A DNA stretch of 64,000 bases from Styela clava (lineage: Eukaryota; Chordata; Ascidiacea; Stolidobranchia; Styelidae): assembly GCF_964204865.1 (NCBI RefSeq), contig NC_135251.1, positions 29,674,943 to 29,738,942 on the forward strand, in the 5' to 3' direction. The number at the start of each line of letters is the position of its first letter. The first letter of the stretch is position 1. Positions 14,940 through 28,300 of the stretch are shown here, one piece after another. The notes below the pieces were generated by a model. It saw only the letters and a list, made by a program, of their open reading frames with translations, ran no database searches and had not been told where the DNA came from. Made by a program: the position numbers and the translations under genes.

Positions 14940-15290
14940 TTTCGCAAACGTGGTTGACGGAGGAAGACGCAACCAACAAGCCATTACGTGAAGCATCCTG
15001 CGACGGCGAGGAGTCCAGCGACCCTATTGTCTCATCTCTCATGGGATTCGAACCAGCGCCGAATATAACATTAGGCAAGGAAGGCTGAAGCCCAGGGGCG
15101 CCAAACCTCGAAAACCTTGACAATCAATTTTGAACTATTATTCATTTCAAATTGTCGTCTAATTCCGGCCCTGATTCGAACCCACGTATGTTGCCACCGA
15201 TGTCAGTATATTCTCCATTATTGTATTACTGCACTTAGGCGGTGAGCGGGCCCAACTGCTATCGGATTGTGGTAAGCCTGTGAGCTATAC
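14940..15290 (-). repeat. Diverged tRNA-derived SINE relics
   Basis: The segment 14945-15060 is a diverged reverse copy of the SINE body seen at 52081-52288: it shares the GGAGTCCAGC block and a tRNA-like GATTCGAACC B box (complement strand). A second tRNA-like word, GATTCGAACCC, occurs at about 15174-15184. Divergence is high, so boundaries are approximate. Confidence 0.55.
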
Positions 15291-15702
15291 TTCATAATTT
15301 TTTTTTTGCTCAAAGCGTCTCCCTGATATCTCTGATGAACATCCTATGACTTTGGTACAAGTACTAACTTGGCGTTAAAGTTACGCGATGAAAGTGAAGG
15401 CAAGAATTTTTCTTACATGTTTGAAATTATTATTCCGACACCGTGGGCAGATGCCAGAACGTAACATTTTGCGTAGTTTCACGGCGAGGCAAGGGATATT
15501 TCAATATAAAATGATCCTATACAGTTTGTCGTTTTGTTTTGGATTTCAAACGTGGTCATCACCTCGACTTCCTCCAAATCTGTTCGGGTCCATAATAGAA
15601 TCCAAACATCGGTCATTTACAATAAGTCATGCTATAGTGGCCGTAAGAAACTTTATATGAACCGTATGAAGAATGCGATATTATATATATATATATATTA
15701 TA

Positions 15703-15882
15703 CAGTGGTGGGATTCAAATTTTTTGTTAGCCGGTTCCATCACAAAAGTCACATGTTTCAGCCGGTTCTGTTGCCAAAAAGTCATTGACAGTAACCAGTA
15801 ATGCTGACCGGTTCGCTGATCTCATTAAATTCCGTGAGACGGTTCTATAGAACCGGTGCGAACCGGCTGAATCCCACCACTG
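15703..15882. mobile_element. 180-bp hAT-type MITE with perfect 8-bp target duplication
   Basis: The ends are CAGTGGTGGGATTCA and its inverse TGAATCCCACCACTG. The flanks are identical 8-mers ATATTATA (15695-15702 and 15883-15890). CAG...CTG ends with an 8-bp target duplication are the hallmark of hAT elements. There is no coding capacity, so mobilisation must have been in trans. The interior repeats ACCGGTT-type words. Confidence 0.9.
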
Positions 15883-15961
15883 ATATTATATATAAATACT
15901 TTTAGCTACTATCAAGCCTTCTCAATGCTTTCGATTTTTATGCTATTAGATGAGTGCAGTT

Positions 15962-15980
15962 TAATATATATATATATATA
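15962..15980. repeat. TA microsatellite
   Basis: A simple (TA)n run. A similar run precedes the MITE at about 15681-15700. Confidence 0.8.
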
Positions 15981-16637
15981 CCAGGTATGACAAACCCTTT
16001 TTTAAAGAATGAATCAAAAATATTTTTAATACGGTAAAGAAGAATGTGGGTCCCAGATATTAATGCCGTATCGATGAGAAACTTGCCGTTGAATCTTCTC
16101 GGCAAAACTCAAAATTTTGGGTCGGTTTTGTGTAGTTTCGAACTTAAAAGATGCATCACTTCTATCAGGACTAAAGAGATTCCTTGTTCTAGATTTCATA
16201 AATCACCGGAACCGTTTATAATGCTGTGGTAAATCTTTTTATGTTTTTAAGGAGTTTGGAAGGGACCTACAATTAAGGTAGGTACTACCTTTCAACATTT
16301 GCTTAAGATCGACATTTCGTCTGGACTACAACAACCATGGTAGAGAAGCCTGCTTCACATAAATACGACGTCGCAAAGGGGGTGAGAGTGAGCAACGATT
16401 TTTTAACCAAAAAATGATAATCTTTATCCAAATAAATCCTAAAATGACTTGCGAATCTTCGTTTTAGAATTCATTGTACAGCATAGTTTTTCATGTAGCG
16501 CAAAACAGGTACAAGGAGAAGAGTTTTGCGCCGCCCTAGCAATATCGAAACGACGCGTGAATCGCGACGCCTACTTTGTGAACCAGGCTGTAGCTGATTC
16601 AAAGACACAGCGCAAGGCAAAAAGATATTCCGATTGT

Positions 16638-17054
16638 CAGTGAAAAGCTCACTTTCATTTATCTGGTTGTCAAGAAGCAAAATTTCGCTTCTGGACAGAA
16701 AGTACACTTAGAAAGCTACATGAAATGCTTCCTCATAGCGAGCGAGTACGATGTGCAGTTGCAAGTTTTGGAATTTGGGGCCCATTCTCTTTTGAATGGG
16801 GGGGAAAATATGCCAAACTCAAGAATCTTACAGAAAATGCAACAGTATGGTTTCAACATAATGGAGCAACTGGCCATGCAGTAAAAATATCAATCAATGT
16901 TTTGGAGGACCTCTTTCCAGCGTATTTAATTATTTTTTTGCATGGCGATATGTGGGATGGTCAGCACTCAGCACAACAAGAAATCACTCAGTTGTCGATG
17001 GAAAACTTAAGGATTCGTTATAGCAATGTATTGCAGCTAGAAAGGCCATCTTGA
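16638..17054 (+). pseudogene. Degenerate Tc1/mariner-type (DDE) transposase fragment
   Basis: One open frame encodes the pattern KAHFHLSG...FRFWTES...LHEMLPHSERV, then CAVASFGIWGPFSFE and VWFQHNGATGHAVKISINVL. This corresponds to the catalytic core of insect-type mariner-like transposases, where the family motif is DEAHFHLSG and FQQDGAxxH. The D of FQxDGA is replaced by N here, and an internal stretch between FE and WFQ is missing. No intact N-terminal helix-turn-helix region is seen. It is a dead fragment about 400 bp downstream of the PACS gene's 3' end and on the opposite strand. Confidence 0.8.
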
Positions 17055-17400
17055 AGATGTTATTTTTAAAAAATAGTTTACACAAAATGGCAACCAAATG
17101 CGTTGTTGAAGAAAGCAATGAAAATTTAACAAAAGCTTTCCATGTTATTTTTTAGCTAATGAAAATTTTTTTTTTTGCCTGCATTAAATGTTGAGAATAT
17201 TAAAGAATAGAGAGATTGTAAACTGTCTTTCAGAAAAACAATCCCCATTTTATAAAATTTCGACTTGGTAATTACAAAATGTTTGTGGAAAAATTATCTA
17301 GAATGCTGTTGCAGGCGAGACTTCTTCTAAACAAGGATGGATTTTGTCAAATTAGCTTTATTAACAAGTTCGTAATATACTAATACTGGCAAGTTATAAT

Positions 17401-17406
17401 TTTATT
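17401..17406 (-). terminator. Poly(A) signal of the PACS gene
   Basis: AATAAA on the minus strand, 60 nt past the stop codon of the last PACS exon. It is the nearest canonical signal. Confidence 0.55.
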
Positions 17407-17465
17407 GCAATATTGTCGTCATGGTTACAAAAGTAGAATATATATTTAATAATGAACTTGAAACT

Positions 17466-20400
17466 TCAATGGGCTGAAAATAATCCAACAGGAAAAGTTT
17501 TAACGTGAGATGACCAATGAGATGATAGCTGGAAAAATTTAACCTCTTTCCATTCAATTCCGTCAATTTTAACTGAAAAATAAATGACAAGTATGAGGCA
17601 AGAAGCAAGATCTTATAAAGCAATTCAGATTGTTTCAAGCTTGTATCTCAACTGAAAGAATTCCACAACAGTTTATATAAGCTGTGAAGAAATACCCGGG
17701 TTCTCTAGTACAAATCACATCATGGTAGCAATATGTCATAAAGTCATAAGAAAGTATTAGATAATCATGAGCTCTGATCATTGATTACATATTTCGGGGC
17801 TCCTGAAGTATGCGAACCAAGATGGCGGACATCGGAACGTAATATGTGTACTAGGTTAGGGTTAAGTCATAATTTCACGTACAAATACTACGAGAGGCAC
17901 TTGGCTAGTCTTCGAACTCATAGTAGAACTAAAATAAGGGAAATTGGAATAAAATTATGGCCTAACCCTAACCTGTTACCCATGCTACGTTTCGATGTCC
18001 GCCATCTTGGTTCGCATACTTCAGGAGCACCCATATTTCCATAGTACATGTTTAGTCGTATATAAATCAAACATTTAAAGAAGAGAATATTTTCGATTTA
18101 TCAGACTAAAAACCGGTCACATCTTTAGATTAGGAAATATACCAAAAATATTTTCACCTTTCAATAAATTGTGCTGATGCTTTGAAGTACATATGATGCG
18201 ATTAATATTGGAAATAATCAATGATTTCGATTCAGCTTCTTTTTCTTTCCCTTTCTTTCCAGGTAATCTCACTGTAAATATGATTTAATATAATAATGTT
18301 GAAGAAGATGAGATACTGCATGGGTTTTTTAATCTTGTACAGAATCACTATTGTTGCTCATCTGTTTGGAAAGAATGGATTTGCTTTAATGTTTTATTAT
18401 ATGTTGTGACTAATTACGTTTGGCACCATGTAAAACATTCTTGATGTAATATATTTTTACAATTTTGAAAGCTGTTCAGTCATAAGGAGGAACTATGATT
18501 GTGTCCATTAAATCTGCAATGTTAGGCCATAATTTTATTTCTATTTTAGTTCTATTACAAGTTCGGGGACTAGCCAAATGACTCCCAAAGTATTTGTACC
18601 TGAAATTACGGCCTAACACTAAATTTGTACACATACTACATTCCGGTGTCCACCATCTTGGTTCACATACTTTGGGAGTACCAAATTTTGAATCCCACAA
18701 CTGCCTACAACAAATCATAAAGTGGACCACAACACCTCAATGATCCAACAAATTCATCTCGCATTTCAATAAACCTTTAAACATACTTATATTCTTTTTG
18801 CCGATAGTGACAACATCCAATTCTAAACCAGGTGAAGCAATATGTTCTCCCATTGTTGGAAGCTTTGAAACATGGAATGACTTGAAGGTTGTTTTCAGAG
18901 TATATTTGGTGGAATCACGATCTTTCCAATAATCAACTTGAAGTCCCATCTTCGAATCAGTAGATCCCGCAATACTGGCATGTCTGAATTCAAACCACCA
19001 TTTTATCACTTAAAAAGCTATTTTTCAAATTGTGATAGAAATATAGAGAATAATTCCAATGATTTGACATTTTTCCTATAAATAGAGTCCATGTTTACAA
19101 AACAAAGTCATAAAATGAGACAGAGTTTTAGCCCTTTGCAACCCAGTCAATGCTTGTTTAGCATAGTTTTTGGTAATAATTCGACAATCAAAATCATCTG
19201 AATTTAGGAATCTCTTGCTCAGCACATCAATGATTTGGTCTAAACCACTCTACTATCTGTGGTGTCCCCACTTTTAGGACTTTACTTAGAAACTTTGTTC
19301 AAGAAAACACAAACAAAAGTGTCAAGAGTGCCATAATTAGCTGTGCAACAGATAGCAAACAGAAATCTTACTGTGAGTTTGAAGTGTTGTTAATGGCAGG
19401 AGATGTTGGCATGGCCGTTGCTCCACCTGTTGATGCAGTAGCCTGCGCTGCAGGTGATGCAGTGGTATTAGCAGAAGTTGAAGCTAATGTTGGACCAGAT
19501 ACAATATCCTCCTTATCCGAGTCATGTTGCATTAAGAACTCATTTTCTCCAACCTTTGCACCCTGTTTTTATTACGGTAAGTAAAATTTAAACTTCACAT
19601 GAATAAGGTTATAATCAACACTTGAAACGGCAGACAGTTGAAATAAAACTCAAAAAGTTATCATTTGCAAAAAGGTAGGGAGACAACCACAACTCCGGAA
19701 TTGATTAAGTGAAGACATAAACAAAAGACAAATAGGATCAAGTTATGGATGAAAAGAATTTAGTCTCCCACATCAAAAATAATTCAATGCAACATGCAAC
19801 CATACTATGCTATTGTACAATGCTTTATATAACTATATATAGTGATATCTCGGTATTCGAACATAATTCGTTCAGGATTGGTGTTTGACTACCAATTTGT
19901 TCGAGTACCGTTTTGCAATAAGAATTATTCAAGTATTGTGTCGTTCAACTACCAAGGTATCACTGTAAATAATTATATATAATAATCATACAATTCTTAA
20001 ACAAATATAAACTAAGGTAGTACGTGAAAATAGTCATTGTCACCTTAAATATAGTAATTGATTGATGATAAAAAGTTTCAACTCTTAGGCCTTAATACTT
20101 GTCTCGTAATATAATATCCTTCCTATATGTTTCAGTACAATTGCTTCAAAGTATCACATTCTTGTTTGGGGTCCTAATTTAATCTAATAAAAGATTACAC
20201 TCATAATATCATTTCTAATGCAGAATCTTTCCATTGTCAAAATTAAATTTTGAATGATGAAATTAATACTCACAGAAACGAATGGCACAAACTTCTGTGA
20301 CGTGTCTTCATTTTCACTGCATGCAACACACAAGTGCATCAATTATTAATAAGAATTACAACATGTGTCATCTCGTTGAATTTGTGAATAAAAAATTTAT

Positions 20401-23400
20401 TGAATTCCGTAGACCAGAAAAGGTATTGAGACCATCTACAGGCAATAGACAGAGTGCATTGAAGCACAAAAGCGATGCCCGAATGCACCAGAAACATCAA
20501 TCATCCTCCTTATTACCAAACAATTTTTAAAAGTTTTTTGAAGTAAAGGAATTACAAATAATTTATAATAAGGAAAATAATGTACACACCTTTTCTGTCC
20601 GAAAGTCAACATTGCCTCGGCGACAGAAAGCGATAAAGTAGCAGAAGCTTCATCAATATATTCAAGAGCTCGTCTGACGCAAGTTTTTTCTGTATTTTGT
20701 TGGTTTTCGAATGATGCAGTATGATGTTCCATTGATATAGAATTAGGTGTATGTGCTTTTGTAGAGGCTGGACCCTTGTCAAAAGTTTCACGCCATAATT
20801 GATCATTGAAAAGCTTAGCGTAGTGACTGTCTAACGAACAAAGGTATTGTCCAATCTGATTTTTACCTGAATCAAAGAATATAGAGTTCAATTCAAGTAT
20901 AACCGATGTATAACCGTATTTAGTTGCATGAAGAATTTTGACAAATGCAAATGACTTTCAAACAAAACAAACAGCACATGGTTACTTAATAAGACCACAT
21001 ATATAAGGTTGAAGAATGTTTCGAAATAGATGGTCCATGCATATGAAAAATGATAAACATCAAAGCTTACTTCGATATTTACGGCCATATCTTACCTATC
21101 ATAGTTACACAGTGTAACTTACCTAAAGGTATGACAAAAAATAGAAAATAAGTAATCCAATCAGGTGATCTTGAACTTAAGAATTCCACAAACTGTCGAA
21201 GAACAAGATTGACATAAGATTCCGTTCCAGCAATTCCAACTTTCACTCTCATTGGCTGTTGTGAATTGCTGTTTATACTGAAAAGATATTTGAAAAATTA
21301 TAACGCCTTGAAATAATGGAAAATGCAATAGGCCATTTTTTGTAATTCAATCTAAATACGATTCGAAAATAGAGAATATGTCTCACTGAAATAATTTTTG
21401 CAGAATAAGGTATTTCTGAGTGTTCATATTTCACAGAGAGGTTCAAGTAACCACACATTCGTCACCTGAAATGTACGACTGTCTAACTATTGCCACATTT
21501 AAATTGATGATTTAGAGAAAATATGGCAGTGGTTGATCGCATAATGCAAAATTTTCTTCTTCTTTCAATAACTTGAAATCTTGTCTTTTCTGAACTGGAA
21601 GAAGTTTGAAAATGTGTACTTTTATATTTACTCACAATTTTTGCAATTTTGATATGAGAACATTGAACACAGAACTCAATTGATCTTGAGAACTTGTTGC
21701 CAATATCACAGTCTCCGCTGTGTTTCCTGCTGCAATATAACTTTGTAATGCTTCTGCAAAATTTTTTCCATTTCGATCTGATCTGTTTACTAGAAGCAGT
21801 GGACTCGGCAATGTACATGAATGAGTGATGTCATCATCTTCTGCAGTGAAGCTTCCGTTTATAACATGCAACGATGTTTGTTGTTGTGGCAAGGACTAGA
21901 AATTTAAATTTAATATGAGGGAGAGAAGTGTATTCAGAATATGATTATAAGAATTTCTCAAAAGGTACTAATCCGAATTTATATGTGTAACAACACGATT
22001 TTACTAGGTAATTGACAAATTTCGGTAATAATAAACAGGAACGAATTTTAGAACATCGAGCAAGTCAAACAATCATATTTGCATAGCTTTTATTGAAATA
22101 TAAATATACATAATTTGGCAAAACTAACAATAATTTTATGTCAAATTAATTGATATGACAAAAACCGCTTCGGCACTTTGTGTTGATATGTTCATGACAG
22201 ATATTCTCTTTGTCCATTTTAACTGTAAAAGAACTTTTAAGCGACTAAAATCAAGTGAATTTTCAATACATACTTAACAATTTCATCATAATTTGCACTT
22301 CCTTCCATTATTCTAATTACTGTAAACCAGGAAATGAGCCAAAATGTATACTATACACTGAAGACTGTTCAATGGAATGTTACACTTTTAAACTGGATGA
22401 TTTCGGTTAACAACATTCTAGATGGCTGATTTCAAATTTGGCCAGTAAATAAATCTTTATCATATCTACGGTAAATATTAAGTGCTAGCTTTTATTTCCT
22501 CTTCTTATTTCATTTCACTTCCCACGCTCATCCATTGTAGGCTACTAACAGTAAATCGAGACTGAATTTTCACTAACGCCAAATTTACATTTTTGAAGAA
22601 TATAGATCAAAACATCCATCAATTAATATTCACCTAAAACGATATTTAAAATTTGGCGCTAATTTGAAATAGCCCTATAAATATCTCTATTTGCCAAAAG
22701 GGAACTTCCAACATTTGATTCACATGAAAAGTTGGAGTAAATTAATTTCAAAACTACAATGTTATTAGATTGACCAATCCATACAAACTTTCTTTTCCAA
22801 GCTTTAATCACAAAACAGCCAGCTATCTCAAAACTCATAAATTGTCCCTTATTAATTACCATACACTGCAGATTTCTATAGGTTATGTATTCAGTGTCAG
22901 TCCTAAACAAAAAACATTTTACCAAATCAAGTTCTTCTGCACTACTTGCAGTTTCTGTATACTTTCCTTCAGTCATTTGAAAAGAAGGCGAACGAGATCT
23001 TGGCCAAGATCGTTTTCTTCTTTTAGTTTGATTATTAATAGACGTTGGGGGATTTTGAGAATGGCAAGGTGATCCAGGTTCAGATCCAAATCGAGCAACT
23101 TCATCATCGAGTAGATTGAATTGTCGAAAAGAATCTGAGATTGAAATAGTATTTATATATTCCATAATACTAGTGAAGACATTGTTTTTTAATGAAGATT
23201 TAGTCCAACATAAACTGAGCAATAATTTATAATACCATGAAGTTACCATATATGGTATATAAAGTCTAATAACCACCAGACTAATCAATCATCTGTTTGT
23301 TGTATTGATTGCGATGCCTTTTGATGACAAATTAAATGAACACCAATTGTTTTTTTGCATATATAAATTTGCTGCAGGCAAGGTCTCTAGACATCAACTA

Positions 23401-26400
23401 AAAATGGAAATAAGGCTAAAAAAACCAAGAGCTATATATATACGGTGTCATTGAGAGCCGATCAAAAGAAACCCAATTTGAGAATGAAAGTTGCGTAATT
23501 TAGAATTAGTAACCAACTTGCCTGGGTGTGAGAAATTAGCAGCTTGCTGAATGATAACATTCTGATCATCTTCTTCACTAGAATCACTCTGATCTATTGC
23601 AGGTGTTTTATCAGAATTTCTCAAAGATTCGAATGTTTCCTATTGAAAAATTTCATACATTAATAAAAAAAAAAGTAATTCAGTAAAAGCAAGCAAACTA
23701 CTTCGAAAACATAAAGATTTGTGCAACAAACCTTGACTTCACGATTTCTTCTCCCAAGACTATTTTCTCTTGAATCTTGACCATAATGGATCTAACAGTA
23801 AATAAACACTACTTTTATTAGCAACAAAATACGTTCGACAGTTTTAAGTCATATTTCAAATAAGTATAACATTATCTACTAAATCCTTATCGACTGATGT
23901 ATAGAATTGTAATCCTTTTTGGGGAAATAGTAATAAAGTTCCAAACCAATATGTGAATATAAAAGAAAAATTTATGATATTTTATAACACTGCGTCTCAT
24001 AGTTCGATTCCGTATATTATCCTAAATCTAAAGTTGAGCCAATGTTAACTGCAGAGTAGAAGTTTCAGATCTTACATTAAAAATGTATCAATTATGAGAG
24101 TGTGATTGCCAGGCCAGCTTGCCAAAATGGAGTTAAGGTACTCATAAACAAAACGAGATAGCGATCGGAGACCGCTGACTTATCAATCTTCCGCAAAAAA
24201 AAAAAATTAATTAATAACTCGCTAATTATGCGACATAATTCATCCAAAATCAATAGGCTTCTGGTCCGAGATATGATGAATGCACATGCAAAATTTGGAG
24301 CAGATTAAACCTCGCTTTCGTGAGATATCGCGTAACATACGAAATTGTCTAACAGACAGACAGACAAATACCTATCAACATACTCACCGATCAAGATCGA
24401 TAAGTAACAAGAAATTCACTTACTGAGCTTACTTAAGGTCATGAACCAAGGACAAACATGCTTTTCGAAAATTTGATAAATGAACCCCAAAGGAAGTAAA
24501 AATTGCAGCAAAATCCCAAAATCAGCAAATATCAAAATATGTGTTAGAAAATCACACCATCAAAGTAACATACATGTTCTCCACTTGGTTGATCTCTCAG
24601 ACTACATACTTCTGTTTGAGAACTTGAATGTGATGTACGATCGAAAAATGGCCTGTTAGTGTAAAATGATTGTTATGATTTCTTGAGCGGTAAATGATTT
24701 ACATAGAAAATTGGGGTAACTTCAGTCACCCATTACAGAACCTTTATGAATAGGAATAAGCAAATATTGTGAAGCACATATTTGAAACTCATCCATACCT
24801 CAATTTTGGTTTGGGGGTAGACACAATACTGATATTATCCTCAACTTCAGGACAACTATCACTGAAATTAAGATCTTCAATTTCATCATAAAGAAAATCC
24901 AAATCATCTGGACCAGGTACAACTACATCTGGATCTTGTCCCATTTCTTGTTCCAAACCCTTGAAAAAAAAGGAAATACAAAGTAAATTAATATAAAATA
25001 TAACATTTTTGGTTTATGATTCTCAGTTAAATCTATCATTTTTCACATTGAGTATATTAATGCAACATAAAAGTAATTAACCTCATCTTCAACTTGCTTA
25101 AATCTTCTTAGCAATGCAACTAATTTTGCTTTGATAAAATTTTGTTGCCTCGATGAAGATGACATTCGAACTTTTCTTCTTTCTTTTCTTTTATGATTTT
25201 CTTCATCGTCAATATACTCCTAAATTACATGAAAATAAATGAGATGCAACTCTATCGAATCATATAATCAAACAGACAATTTCTGATTTCATTTTTGTTA
25301 CCCTTTACAAAGTAAACAGCAAATATGATTTATCAACTCAAAAGTCTGGGAGTCAGACAATCGTGTGAACGATCAAACTATTCAGATAAAAAAACGACAA
25401 CACAGACATAAGCTATGATACCCGAGGATTAACATCACTCCCCATCTCAGGATCCGATGAAAATGTTTCTTCATCATCAGTGTAATTATCAACATCGGGA
25501 GAACGATCTGTAACAATTGTAGCATATACGTGACTCATGAAAAAATTACACTCTCTATTTATGCATCTGATTGAATAATTGGAATCAAATATATAAACAA
25601 ATTGATCACCTGCTTCTGTTTGTTTGCCTGATCTCCCAATTCCAACTTCAACTTCATCAGTAGGTGTACTATACACAGATGACATCACAACCTGTGCAGA
25701 GACTACAACACTGTTTCGACGATCTTTGTTTGTGCTCATTAAATCAAGCACGGACTCTTCCACAATAGGACTTTGTATTATCTGAAATAGGTAGAACATC
25801 GTGATTTTGTCCTTATAAATTTATATAGTGTGAAAAACACACGCTACATATATGCCTAGCGTAAAGCATGACGATTCTTTCTAGATGGCACTGGATATTG
25901 GTAGAAATGGGTATATGGATAAAAGGGGAGTTCCACAAAACACAGGTTCTCATAATAAACAATATAATTGACATCGTACTTCAACAACAATTAAGTGCCG
26001 ATATCATTGCTCTTTTAAATGTCATAAGCGCATTAGAGAAGACCATGTGATGACATTTGACCATACGTAATATTTAAAATCAAGGATTCAGTGATGATAA
26101 TCTTGAAATTTTTTATTCCAAACACAAGCCAGTTGGAATCTAGGCCAGAACAGTCTACTCTGGACAGCAGTTTTTGTCTTCATAAATACTGTTAAAAATA
26201 TGTGCCTCAAGTCAATGCTTGAACAATTTGAACGCAAAATTAAGATGACATTCCCATTAAATAAGACCCACAATAAATTCCTATACATGAGTAAGCGGTA
26301 ACAATTAAAGGCTATAAAACTTGAAGAGAAACTTCTCAGTTGTATCAAAAATACATTATTCACCTGAGCCATATCAACTGTTCCAATAGCCAATGTTTTA

Positions 26401-27963
26401 TATCCCAGCATTGCACGGTTTTTATATCTCTTTCTACGCTGCAACATTACTTGCAATATATTGCCATCTCTTTTAATAAAATGTGGATACTGTAAATAGA
26501 AAGTTTACCATATAATAGGCAACATGATAATGACTTGAATTCAGTTTCATCTACAGAAAACACAGTTTGTAGGAATAGTAATAATGATTTGGAATTTTGA
26601 ATCAGAAAATGGTGAAGCAAGCAATGGGGCTTATTAAAATTACTGTCATGTGTTAACATGTACAAACATAGTTTAATTTATTTAATTATATGATAAAAAG
26701 TCAGAAAAAAATGACAAATTGCTCATTTTAACAGAAAATAGTTTGAATACATACTTTCTTGAGTTATTATTACTTTGTTGGATGTGAATGAGCAAAAAAT
26801 AATGTAGGACACGAGAGACATTTTTGAAATTGGGACTACTTGATGAATCTGAAATATCGTTAACTGACAAGCTTTTTCAACAATATTGATAATTTCATTA
26901 CTTGTAAAGAAAATGTAAGTTCGAGATCCATCGTTAGAAGGCCGTTAGCTGGAAGTCCAATTTCATTAGATCGCAGCACTCTCTTTGATCCCTGAACCAA
27001 ACATTTATTTAATAGGTCATTGAAACTTATATTCCAATTAACAGATAATCTGCATGAAATACAATATTCCACAAAAGCCAGATGTAAATGTTCAACTCAA
27101 ACTAATAGACTTAATCTAAAATGGGACTTTCAGAACATATTTTCAATAATTTAACGGCTGATTTAAAAAGATTACTTTAGACATGTGAGGGCCATACTAT
27201 GGCAGTATGACACAATCATAATCCCTTCATTTAATATAAAAATGACAATATTTCAATCTAGTATTTTGCCAATCGATTCAATTCCAAAATGGAGCGCTCA
27301 GAAATAAATAGCATCATCGTATCAAGTTATATCATTCCACTTTCACTAAATTCCACAAAAATCAGAAAATGGAGCAAACTTTACCTGCATTTTCACTGCC
27401 AGAAATATTGATTGTAAGTCTTTGTCTAGTTCTTTGATAACGATCAGTTTTCTTAGTGCAAGACTACAGACTCTAAATTCAAATTATTCAACTTAAGACA
27501 CAAAAAGAAAAACAGAATTTCTGGTTTTTCAATAATATTTGTTAATAATATTTTCAGTAAATGCTGAAATGAGATTCGTGTCCCAGACTTGGGGCATTTT
27601 TTGATAAGTTTCATTAATTCGACTATCTGTACTTAAAACAGCAGATCAAAATGTTGGTAGTGAATATCATGTTATAAAACAGGTACGGTAAGTTATGGGT
27701 AAACGTTTGATATCACAATGTCTTAAACTCCACCGCAGTATATTGAAACAACGAAGTTCTGAGTAAAGTCAAAAACCGAACATCTGAACATTGGCTAGGC
27801 CATCATAATCAAAAGTCTGAAACGAACATGACGGGATCAAGCTCCAACAAAAGAAAACACCTCACCTTGGAATGCAATGTGGTGAAGATCTATCAACCTC
27901 CCATGTTGCAAATAAATTCATAGGAACAGTATTCTGTCCATGACTAATAGTGAATTTGCTCAT
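17466..27963 (-). CDS. PACS: PACS family sorting adaptor (PACS1/PACS2 orthologue), 20 exons, 923 aa
   Basis: Cytosolic phosphofurin acidic cluster sorting protein; the family links acidic-cluster cargo such as furin to AP-1/AP-3 and COPI at the TGN, endosomes and ER contacts. Coding exons in transcript order (high to low coordinate): 27866-27963, 27385-27472, 26902-26991, 26364-26489, 25610-25781, 25422-25507, 25082-25219, 24799-24959, 24574-24652, 23732-23791, 23522-23639, 22923-23134, 21636-21895, 21123-21277, 20590-20866, 20274-20316, 19372-19562, 18787-18983, 18158-18271, 17466-17572. They sum to 2772 nt and stay in frame. Visible matches: [12 protein letters not shown] at the N-terminus; cargo-binding region with QRRKRYKNR (about residue 108) and [15 protein letters not shown] acidic/serine cluster (193-212); STPKPKL; basic KRRKR (444-448); C-terminal domain with [30 protein letters not shown] and [14 protein letters not shown], ending FPVGLFSAH. 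Exon 11 uses a GC donor. The start is the first ATG preceding PMNLFATWE. Human PACS1/2 are of similar length (about 960 and 890 aa). PACS1 versus PACS2 cannot be assigned; invertebrates usually have one copy. Confidence 0.95.
17796..18031. mobile_element. Palindromic MITE with about 65-bp inverted ends
   Basis: The left arm (17796 onward) contains CCAAGATGGCGGACATCGG; the right arm is its inverse, CCGCCATCTTGG, ending at 18031. The flanks are identical 8-mers CATATTTC (17788-17795 and 18032-18039), which supports a transposition event with an 8-bp target duplication. There is no ORF of its own. It lies in the last PACS intron (between exons 19 and 20). Relatives are at 4464, 18521 and 48599. 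Confidence 0.9.
18521..18682. mobile_element. Truncated copy of the palindromic MITE
   Basis: It carries the family core and the right arm (CACCATCTTGGTTCACATACTT, with GGGAGTACC at the end) but lacks the left arm. It lies in the PACS intron between exons 18 and 19, about 0.5 kb from the fuller copy. Confidence 0.8.
19841..19964. mobile_element. Small mariner-like MITE
   Basis: The ends AGTGATATCTCGGTA and TACCAAGGTATCACT are imperfect inverses, the interior has TTCGAACATAATTCGTTC, and TA-rich flanks surround it. About 125 bp, non-coding, in a PACS intron. The Tc1/mariner assignment rests on the end sequence and TA flanks only. Confidence 0.6.
24110..24400. repeat. Probable interspersed repeat ending in a CAGA run
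   Basis: A PACS intron segment with a distinct, less AT-rich composition; it ends with a tandem ACAGACAGACAGAC run (about 24353-24367) of the kind that terminates some non-LTR elements. No second copy is visible in this window, so the call rests on general pattern only. Confidence 0.35.
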
Positions 27964-28239
27964 GTTTGAGATGTGGAATGCTTCCAGGCTTCAGCGTCAG
28001 TAACTACTGAAATATTAAACAACAACACTTGAACCGATTACTGGCCTGAAGCCTAAGACTACCGTACCGTACCGAGCCCTGCAAAGTGTCATTAAACGGT
28101 CTTACTACTTACTGAATACAGCGCAAACAGCGCAGAGCCGCAGAACATAAGGAAACAGCGCGAAACAGAGAAAATGTTATTGTGGCGAAACCTTCTTAAA
28201 GAAAAATTTTGAACAAAAGAAAAGTTGTAATGGACCTTT

Positions 28240-28300
28240 ACCCGAACATCTTTTTTTTTTTTTTTTTTTTCTAAAAGACAAAAAAAATAAATAGAATAAA
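28240..28300. repeat. Poly(T) and A/T-rich run
   Basis: A run of about 20 T at 28251-28270 followed by an A-rich stretch, upstream of the PACS start and close to the LINE insertion. It may be the tail of an old retroposed copy. Confidence 0.5.

Noticed and set aside
17781..18044. 87-codon plus-strand frame containing [15 protein letters not shown]
   Set aside because: It is a translation of the palindromic MITE, and similar frames appear at each other copy.
19384..19584. Plus-strand Ala/Val-rich frame ([21 protein letters not shown])
   Set aside because: It is the antisense shadow of PACS exon 17, which is confirmed by its place in the in-frame minus-strand gene.
22659..22922. Continuation of the open frame beyond PACS exon 12
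   Set aside because: It runs past the GATTTG/GTAAAA donor into intron; ending the exon at 22923 keeps the whole PACS frame.
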